Part shown: positions 59,211 through 64,000 of the stretch, piece after piece
Numbering within the stretch: position 1 is the stretch's first letter
How the letters are laid out: each line of letters begins with the position of its first letter
Source of the DNA: CAVXFB01 sp963760935
GTDB lineage: Bacteria; Planctomycetota; Planctomycetia; Pirellulales; Thermoguttaceae
Length of the DNA: 64,000 nt
NCBI GenBank assembly: GCA_963760935.1
Contig: CAVXFB010000006.1
Location: 682,001 to 746,000, forward strand
Direction: 5' to 3'
The notes under the pieces: model-generated
Seen by the model: the letters and a program-made list of their open reading frames with translations, nothing else
Told to the model about the DNA's origin: nothing
Databases searched by the model: none
Program-made: the position numbers and the translations under genes

Positions 59211-59447
59211 ATGCGTTTATGGATCAAGGTGCTGGTCGTGGTCTTGATCTGCCTGATTGGAATCGGGATCTACCGGGGTTGGTTCAGCGTCTCACGACAA
59301 AGTGCCGACATGGGGAGCGACAAGGTTAACGTCAACGTGTCCGTGGATAAGGGCAAGATCAGATCGGACGTCAAGAAGGCCAAGGAGAAGGTCAAGGAAG
59401 AGGTGCAGGAACTCGAAGGCAAGGTGAAGGCCGAGAAGGGGAAGTAG
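59211..59447 (+). CDS. Small membrane-anchored coiled-coil protein
   Basis: The protein has 78 residues. GGGAG lies seven bases before ATG 59211 and a TATAAT box is about 33 bases upstream. There is one N-terminal TM helix (IKVLVVVLICLIGIGIY), then a polar VNVNVSVDKGKIRSDVKKAK followed by a charged heptad-like stretch (EKVKEEVQELEGKVKAEKGK). No family name comes to mind. It probably faces the periplasm with the coiled coil. A hairpin follows. Confidence 0.7.
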   Translation: MRLWIKVLVVVLICLIGIGIYRGWFSVSRQSADMGSDKVNVNVSVDKGKIRSDVKKAKEKVKEEVQELEGKVKAEKGK

Positions 59448-59463
59448 CTTGATTCTCGGCGTG

Positions 59464-59490
59464 GTGATATTGCCATATCACTGTTTATTT
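59464..59490 (+). terminator. Hairpin after the coiled-coil gene
   Basis: GTGATAT/ATATCAC with loop TGCC is followed by TGTTTATTT, a weak intrinsic terminator 17 bases after the stop. Confidence 0.5.
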
Positions 59491-59704
59491 CCTGAAGCAA
59501 TGATCCTATCGAGATTTTGGAGTCTCGCCCCAGTTCTTCCGTGGTGGCACGGGCCAGAGGAAGAGTTGTTCCTCCAGCAGGGCGTGAACTAGAGCCGGGG
59601 GAACATCTGTGCTAGAATGGTCGGCGTCTGGAAAGCACCCGGCAGAGTCGCGGATGCCACCAAAATCGCAGGCACCATCATCTCAGTAGAGAACCAGGAG
59701 ACGT

Positions 59705-60073
59705 ATGAAAATCGCTTTGCCGTCGAACGGCGCCGAGGTTGACGAGCACTTCGGACATTGCCAATCGTTCACCATCTTTGACGTTGACGACGAGAACAAG
59801 ATCGTATCGGAGGAGCTGCTAACTCCGCCGCCCGGCTGCGGATGCAAGTCGAATATCGTTCCGCAACTGGCTGGGATGGGTGTATCCGTCATGTTGGCCG
59901 GGAACATGGGCGGAGGGGCCGTGAACATCCTGGAAAGCAACGGCATCAAGGTCGTTCGAGGCTGCTCCGGGAGCGTGCAGGAAGTAGCTCGGGCGTGGTT
60001 GGCAGGGAGCGTCAATGATTCCGGGGCCAGTTGCCAGTCGCACGGGCCGGGCGGCTGCCCGGAACATTCGTAG
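59705..60073 (+). CDS. Dinitrogenase iron-molybdenum cofactor (NifX/NifB C-terminal) family protein
   Basis: The protein has 122 residues. AGGAG precedes ATG 59705. It has the RNase-H-like Nitro_FeMo-Co fold: MKIALPSNGAEVDEHFGHCQ (conserved EHFGHC), PPGCGCKSNIVPQLAGMGVS and LAGNMGGGAVNILESNGIKV followed by RGCSG. The C-terminus is a short Cys/His-rich tail (CQSHGPGGCPEHS) that may bind metal. Family members bind Fe-S or FeMo-co intermediates; most non-diazotroph copies have unknown roles. No nif genes are near. Confidence 0.88.
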   Translation: MKIALPSNGAEVDEHFGHCQSFTIFDVDDENKIVSEELLTPPPGCGCKSNIVPQLAGMGVSVMLAGNMGGGAVNILESNGIKVVRGCSGSVQEVARAWLAGSVNDSGASCQSHGPGGCPEHS

Positions 60074-60124
60074 CCGTATTCTGGAGGTCATCCCGATTGG
60101 AGAATGTGTCGGGCGCCGCTACAA

Positions 60125-60262
60125 CCAGGCTTTGTCGGAAAACACTAGAACCTCCCGATTGTCATTCTGAGCGCAGCGAAGAATCGGCGAGCTTTCCCGA
60201 CCTCGGAAGAGATCCTTCGCTGCGCTCAGGATGACACATTCGCGTTTTCCGACAAAGCCTGG
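60125..60262. repeat. MITE-like palindromic element
   Basis: Terminal arms CCAGGCTTTGTCGGAAAAC (60125-60143) and GTTTTCCGACAAAGCCTGG (60244-60262) are perfect 19-bp inverted repeats. Inside, TCATTCTGAGCGCAGCGAAG and CTTCGCTGCGCTCAGGATGA form a second nested stem. There is no ORF in the 138 bases. The inner core matches a widespread bacterial intergenic repeat I know as TCATTCTGAGCG-type. Confidence 0.75.
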
Positions 60263-60334
60263 CAGAAACGGTGTGCGCCCGTTGATCGGCAGCGAATTGG
60301 GATCAGTGAACAATTTTTGACCAGGAAGAGTGAA

Positions 60335-60465
60335 ATGGAAGAACCCAAAATTGCAGGTCGGCATCCATTCAAGGTACAACTCGAAACGGGGGAACATTGG
60401 TGGTGCGCCTGCGGCGAATCCAAACCTCGCCTTACTGTGACGGCAATCACAAGAGGTTGGACTGA
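60335..60465 (+). pseudogene. CDGSH iron-sulfur domain protein, frameshifted
   Basis: ATG 60335 starts MEEPKIAGRHPFKVQLETGE followed by HWWCACGESK, the front half of a CDGSH zinc-finger/iron-sulfur domain. At 60428-60430 one base seems missing; in the next frame the sequence continues PYCDGNHKRLD and stops at 60465. The intended cluster ligands C-x-C ... C-D-G-N-H are all present, with Asn for the usual Ser/Thr. The repaired product would be only about 43 residues, short for the family. The neighbouring element and remnants suggest decay, but sequencing error is possible. Confidence 0.65.
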
Positions 60466-60471
60466 GCAGCA

Positions 60472-60729
60472 TCATCTCGACACTTTAGCTTCCTGCGACT
60501 TGACTGCCTCGCCGCCGATCATCAGCATCGCCGTTAGAGCCTTCGCGTCCGCATCGTTCGCTATGTTGCCCACCCTGCCACCGCAAAACAGCACGTTTGC
60601 CAATGCGCCGCGGCGACTGGCGATGTCGTTCTCGCAGCCTTTCGATTGCTCCTGAGGGACATTGACGACAAAAGTCATTTCCTTGGCGTTGAGGCCGCGG
60701 TGTTCTCGCCGCACGCGTCGTGGCAGCAA
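60472..60729 (-). pseudogene. C-terminal remnant of a DUF1559 pseudopilin-like gene
   Basis: The frame reads SRRGALANVLFCGGRVGNIA, followed by NDADAKALTAMLMIGGEAVK. This resembles the C-terminal end of DUF1559 proteins (pattern NVLFxDGxV-x-x-I-x-x-x-x-DA). The invariant Asp of the DG motif is Gly here, and the pilin-like N-terminus and middle are missing. It is probably a decayed fragment. The family match is by pattern only. Confidence 0.45.
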
Positions 60730-60750
60730 GCGCTCCCATCAGCCAAGAAA

Positions 60751-60776
60751 CAAAAAAAGCCAGCAGAAAGCTGGCT
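60751..60776 (-). terminator. Intrinsic terminator behind tRNA fragment
   Basis: On the minus strand, AGCCAGC and GCTGGCT form a stem with loop TTTCT, and TTTTTTTG follows. It lies five bases beyond the tRNA 3'-end fragment and looks like the tRNA gene's own terminator. Confidence 0.7.
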
Positions 60777-60780
60777 AGAA

Positions 60781-60802
60781 GTACCCCCTAGGGGAGTCGA
60801 AC
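60781..60802 (-). tRNA. tRNA 3'-end fragment (possible attachment site)
   Basis: The minus strand reads GTTCGACTCCCCTAGGGGGT then AC. That is a T-loop TTCGACT, the 3' half of a T-stem (CCCCT) and a seven-base 3' acceptor strand with discriminator. The sequence 5' of it (TGCCT) does not complete the T-stem, and no anticodon arm is found within 90 bases. This is the usual trace left when an element integrates in a tRNA gene. The tRNA identity cannot be told. Confidence 0.45.
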
Positions 60803-61120
60803 AGGCAGCAGAAGTCTCGCGAAATCGAGAGTTGTCTGATTCGCGCGGCACGGAATCCGGCACAGTTGGCAGCGGAACAATTCCATCCGAGTCCGATCTG
60901 GCGCAGATTCTCGAAAAGTGGGCGCAGTTATCTAGCTCGGGAATATGCTTCGGCTTCGGATGATCCAGCAGTTTTGCGTGACATCGACCGGGCGTTTGAG
61001 CGAGACGCGTTGACTGTGAAGAAGCGGCTACAAACTGTGCAGGGCATTCGATAACAGCTAGGCAGCAAGACAATAAGCCTTACATCCCAGCAAATTCGGT
61101 TTATATGCGAACGGACTCGC

Positions 61121-62347
61121 TCATGAAGCTGTCAGCCGCCCGCGCCAACGCCGACACAATACGAAACCGAGCAAGCTGGTGCCACCAACGCAGAGCAGTG
61201 CGAGGATCGATGGTTCGGGGACGGCTAGGGAAAAAATTGTGCCAAAGCCGTTTGCGCCACCTACCGTCGTCATTCCGTACAGTGTGGAGCCGTTGAGGAG
61301 TAAACCACCAAACGGGTAGCTGCCGTGGCTGCCGTCGAAGTTAAAAAGGACTGTTGGGGTGCCGCCGCTGACCGGTTCACTAAAGATGGTGCCCAAATCG
61401 TTGGTGCCACCGTAATAGGTCATTCCATAAAGTGTCAATCCATCAGCACTGAGGATCAAACTGCCATGCGGTTCTTTTCCATGAATCGAGTCGAAACGAA
61501 ACAGCGTCATCGGACTGCCGCCGCTGACCGATTCGCTGAAGATTGTGCCGTTGCCGTTGCCGGTGGTCATCCCATAGAGCGTTGAGCCATCGGGGCTGAT
61601 AACCAAACTACCTGTGGGGCCGAACTGGTTTGCGTCGAAATTGTAAAGAACCGTGGGAGTGCCGCCCTCCAGGGGTTCGCTGAAGATCGTGCCGAAACCA
61701 GCACCGCCGCCCGCAGTCGTCCCGTATAAGGTTGAGCCGACTAGCGTCAAACTGCCTGACGGGCGACCACCGTGGGTGTAATCGAAATTGTAGATGGTAG
61801 TCGGGACACCGCCGGTAACCGGTTCACTGAATATTGTGCCCCAATTAGTAGTGCCGCCGTAGTAGCCCAGTCCATACAGGGTCGAGCCAACAAGTATGGG
61901 GTCGTAAGACGGGTGGCCGTGAGGTCCGTCGCAATTAGAGAGAACTGTCGGAGTGCCGCCGCTAATGGGCACGCTGAAGATAGTGCCATAGCCATTGCCA
62001 CCGGCGTTGGTAGTACCATAGAAGGTTGAGCCGCCAAGTATCAAACTGCCATACGGGAGACGACCATGAGCTTCGTCGAAATTACATAGAATGGTCGGTG
62101 CGCCACCATTCACGTCCTCCGAAAACATCACGCCTCCATTGTAAACGCCCCCCTGTGTCGCCAGCCCATAGAGGCGCCCGCCGACGAGCGTCAAATTGCC
62201 ATACGGAGCGCAGCCATGTGTGACATCGAAATCGTATAAAATCGTAGGCGTTTGGGCATCGGCCTGCCCACAAGCGAGCGAGTACGTCATCAAGGCGCTG
62301 CCGAGAGCGACAACCAAACTGACTCTTGGAGTTTTCATCGATGCCAT
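61121..62347 (-). CDS. GloVer-repeat PEP-CTERM protein
   Basis: The protein has 408 residues; the start is ATG 62347 or 62338. A signal peptide (VVALGSALMTYSLACGQADA) is followed by about eight repeats of 35-45 residues with the core GTIFSEPVSGGTPTVLYNFD and GSLTLVGSTLYGTT (GloVer / choice-of-anchor tandem repeats, propeller-like). The C-terminus is VPEPSILALLCVGGTSLLGF followed by RRWRGR, a PEP-CTERM sorting signal. It is exported and envelope-retained; the repeats may bind ligand or partners. The gene is intact within an otherwise decayed zone. Confidence 0.88.
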   Translation of the reverse strand: MASMKTPRVSLVVALGSALMTYSLACGQADAQTPTILYDFDVTHGCAPYGNLTLVGGRLYGLATQGGVYNGGVMFSEDVNGGAPTILCNFDEAHGRLPYGSLILGGSTFYGTTNAGGNGYGTIFSVPISGGTPTVLSNCDGPHGHPSYDPILVGSTLYGLGYYGGTTNWGTIFSEPVTGGVPTTIYNFDYTHGGRPSGSLTLVGSTLYGTTAGGGAGFGTIFSEPLEGGTPTVLYNFDANQFGPTGSLVISPDGSTLYGMTTGNGNGTIFSESVSGGSPMTLFRFDSIHGKEPHGSLILSADGLTLYGMTYYGGTNDLGTIFSEPVSGGTPTVLFNFDGSHGSYPFGGLLLNGSTLYGMTTVGGANGFGTIFSLAVPEPSILALLCVGGTSLLGFVLCRRWRGRLTAS

Positions 62348-62536
62348 TTGTTAGGACCGGAGAGCGACGTGGCCGAAAAAAGAAGCACCCCTGGAGAATG
62401 CTCGATTCTGCACTAAGAGTATGGATTTGTCAAGAAAATCGGTCATCGCCCGACCTCGGCCAACTATCTTCGATGTTCGACTCTTGCCAGTTCGCGTCGC
62501 CGAAAATCGAATGACCCGTGCCAAACGGGAAGCAGC

Positions 62537-62842
62537 TTAGGGAATAGATGTCGCCTCCACGGCTTTAACCATCACGGCCAACGATTCGGGATCAGCCAGC
62601 CGATGCTCGGTGCCAACCGCAAGTAATGCCGACTCGTCGAGGCCGCTGTTCCGCAGAAGCTCCCGGCTTTCGGCAAAGGGGATCGTATCGTCGGTCGTGG
62701 AATAAAGGATGATCGTGCCGGGCTTCACGGTCTTGGCCGTTCCCCATCGTTTCCATTCAGGACAGAGTCGGACGAGCGGTGTATTGCCAGTGCCGATGTT
62801 CACTAAGCCGCCACTCGACCGACCGCTGCCCTCCTTCCGCAA
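62537..62842 (-). pseudogene. Alpha/beta hydrolase, C-terminal fragment
   Basis: 101 residues remain. The frame contains a nucleophile-elbow-like GSGRSSGG, then TPLVRLCPEWKRWGTAKTVK, the acid-bearing strand TIILYSTTDDTIPFAESREL and the catalytic-His region VGTEHRLADPESLAVMVKAV. This is the second half of small YdeN/RBBP9-like serine hydrolases; the first about 70 residues with the oxyanion strand are absent, and only a TTG start is available. A truncated gene at an accessory border is the best reading. Confidence 0.6.
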
Positions 62843-63118
62843 CCGCTTGCGAGTAATCCACCCTTTTGGGTAGAATAGCGGCTTTCTCTTCCAGGCATGC
62901 GATGGCGATCTATGACCCCATCGCCGCGCGGCCGAAAGCGAACTGTAGGACTAACGCATGGCGATACCCCTTGCAACTCACGTCGGACGATGCGGGCTGG
63001 TTGGCGAAAAAAACGGTTTGTGGCGGCCTCAAGATCAAAGGGAGAAGATGCTAATCATGTGGGAACATTCCGTTGTTCACCTTTGAAGGAGTCGCGTCCG
63101 ACAGCAGTCGTCGGGTGA

Positions 63119-63352
63119 CCCCTCGGCATCACCAAGGCCAAGAAGCAGGTGAAGAAGGAATTGGGCATCACCGAGGCGATGAAGCCGTTGCGGGCTTGGA
63201 CGAATGCCAAGCGACGGTTCGAGCGGACGATCGGCTATTAGTCGGATGGCGGCAGGCTGATTCGGAATGGACTGCCGAAGCCGGGAGGGTGTTTGGTGGT
63301 GGTTGTGTTGGTGACGGCGATGGCGGCCGTTGTTGGGAGTGCCATTCGATGA
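63119..63352 (+). pseudogene. Small membrane-tail protein remnant with internal TAG
   Basis: The frame reads PLGITKAKKQVKKELGITEA, then MKPLRAWTNAKRRFERTIGY, hits TAG at 63239-63241, and continues SDGGRLIRNGLPKPGGCLVV with a hydrophobic helix VVVLVTAMAAVVGSAIR. It stops at 63350-63352, overlapping the next ATG as ATGA. The continuity across TAG and the coupled end argue that this was one gene. The N-terminus is missing (TGA at 63116). I do not know the family by name. Confidence 0.5.
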
Positions 63353-63690
63353 CTGAGATTTTTGCTATCAACCGCATCGCCGTCATGGTCATCCCCACCG
63401 AGGCGTGCCTCGACTGGATCAATTCCAGCGATGATGACAAGATGACTTTGGACGAAGTACAGAGAGGGCCGACGGTCTTTCTCTTGCCCGAAGGCAAGGG
63501 AGAGCCGGAAAGCTCCGTTCGGCGGCACTACAAGGCGATGTTCATGGAAGAACTAAACTCGTGGTACACCGACCCGACGATGTGGCCGAAGGACCTCTCG
63601 TTCAAGACGTTCAAAAAGTTCTTCACGGTCCAAGTATCGTCGATGGTTTTTGACTTGGGCACGGGGGAGATTGTCAAGGAGGATGACTGA
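63349..63690 (+). CDS. Conserved hypothetical protein
   Basis: The protein has 113 residues from ATG 63349, overlapping the preceding frame by ATGA; the longer frame from 63073 is a Gly/Asp/Arg-rich shadow. It reads MTEIFAINRIAVMVIPTEAC, LDWINSSDDDKMTLDEVQRG, then an acidic C-terminal half (MFMEELNSWYTDPTMWPKDL; FFTVQVSSMVFDLGTG). I recall related uncharacterised bacterial proteins with the P-x-x-x-FLDWINS...LTLEE...WP pattern, but no function. It is followed by an intrinsic terminator and the second intron copy. Confidence 0.7.
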   Translation: MTEIFAINRIAVMVIPTEACLDWINSSDDDKMTLDEVQRGPTVFLLPEGKGEPESSVRRHYKAMFMEELNSWYTDPTMWPKDLSFKTFKKFFTVQVSSMVFDLGTGEIVKEDD

Positions 63691-63692
63691 AG

Positions 63693-63727
63693 AGCCCCGA
63701 TCGCCTCGCGGCGAGCGGGGCTTTTTC
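63693..63727 (+). terminator. Intrinsic terminator targeted by the second intron
   Basis: AGCCCC-GA-TCGCC, loop TCGC, GGCGA-GC-GGGGCT, then TTTTTCTATTG. The stop of the conserved hypothetical gene is three bases upstream, and the group II intron starts at 63733. Confidence 0.85.
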
Positions 63728-63732
63728 TATTG

Positions 63733-64000
63733 GTGCGTCAGGCATGACGCGCAGCGTCATACCTGACGCTGTCAACCGGGTAGCGAAAGCGAGCCGGGAA
63801 GTGACTGGCCGGGTGAGAGTCCCGGCGGAGACCTTAATGACAGGAACTCCTAGCCGAAACGCAAGGGCGTCCGCCGTGAGGCGGAGTCCGAAGGAAGCGG
63901 CAGGCAAACTCCTGGCCCGAAGAACATGAATCGCATACGAGGCGTCGAACCGGTGGGCGAGAGGGCCAATAGACTCGAAGCCCAACGTCATTCGGACCGG
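63733..64000 (+). mobile_element. Group IIC intron, second copy, 5' part only
   Basis: It starts GTGCGTCAGGCATGACGCGC, and all 268 visible bases equal the reverse complement of 5137-5404 in the first copy by direct reading. As in the first copy, it lies directly behind a terminator T tract, with TTG as the last exon bases. The maturase gene and 3' end are beyond the window. Confidence 0.9.

Noticed and set aside
1..64000. CRISPR arrays, rRNA genes or a replication origin
   Set aside because: No regularly spaced direct repeats, rRNA-like sequence or DnaA-box cluster was seen on reading the window.

Overview
The window looks like a chromosomal segment of a planctomycete, most probably of the Pirellulales type. 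Markers of that phylum are a giant protein with an N-terminal LEPR-XLL sorting motif, a DUF1559 pseudopilin-like protein, a BBP7-type outer-membrane protein, three PEP-CTERM proteins (one with GloVer repeats) and very GC-rich coding sequence. An LptD-like outer-membrane assembly protein confirms a Gram-negative envelope. The taxonomic call is inference from gene content; no rRNA gene is present.

Layout. 0-3 kb: a membrane protein cut by the window edge, a YHS-like secreted protein, a four-helix-bundle gene remnant and a polysaccharide-export lipoprotein, all on the minus strand. 3-5.4 kb: nested inverted repeats and a complete group IIC intron (3404-5404, minus) behind the terminator of a DUF1559 gene (5475-6624). 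6.9-16.5 kb: one giant LEPR-XLL surface protein with an internal trypsin-like domain. 17-24 kb: BBP7 protein, a fatty-acyl-AMP ligase/ACP/alpha-oxoamine synthase fusion with a small downstream gene, a zinc-ribbon protein and an IS3 remnant. 24-32 kb: URO-D family protein, two coupled MFS transporters, a CHASE-PAS histidine kinase and a DUF4105 lipoprotein. 32-41 kb: aroC, a GxxExxY gene inside an inverted repeat, an AsmA-like protein plus LptD, dgkA, ilvN and ilvC. 41-53 kb: a membrane protein, an HD/PAS/GGDEF protein, def, a PEP-CTERM gene, fmt, miaB and glnE. 53-59.5 kb: parD with broken parE, a ketoacyl-synthase homologue with altered active site, NAD(P)-binding enzymes and a PEP-CTERM protein. 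59.7-64 kb: a decayed accessory zone with a FeMo-co-type protein, a MITE-like palindrome, a frameshifted CDGSH gene, a tRNA 3'-end fragment, truncated genes and the start of a second, identical copy of the group II intron (63733 to the edge, plus strand).

Gene cooperation. ilvN and ilvC act in branched-chain amino-acid synthesis. def and fmt handle formyl-methionine. The AsmA-like gene, lptD and dgkA serve envelope biogenesis. The sugar porter and the second MFS gene overlap by ATGA and are probably co-translated.

A caution for all users: at least nine single- or double-base frameshifts interrupt otherwise well-conserved genes, including ilvC. Several lie at short G/C runs. Assembly or sequencing error is as likely as real decay, so these genes are given as one spanning entry with the break position stated.
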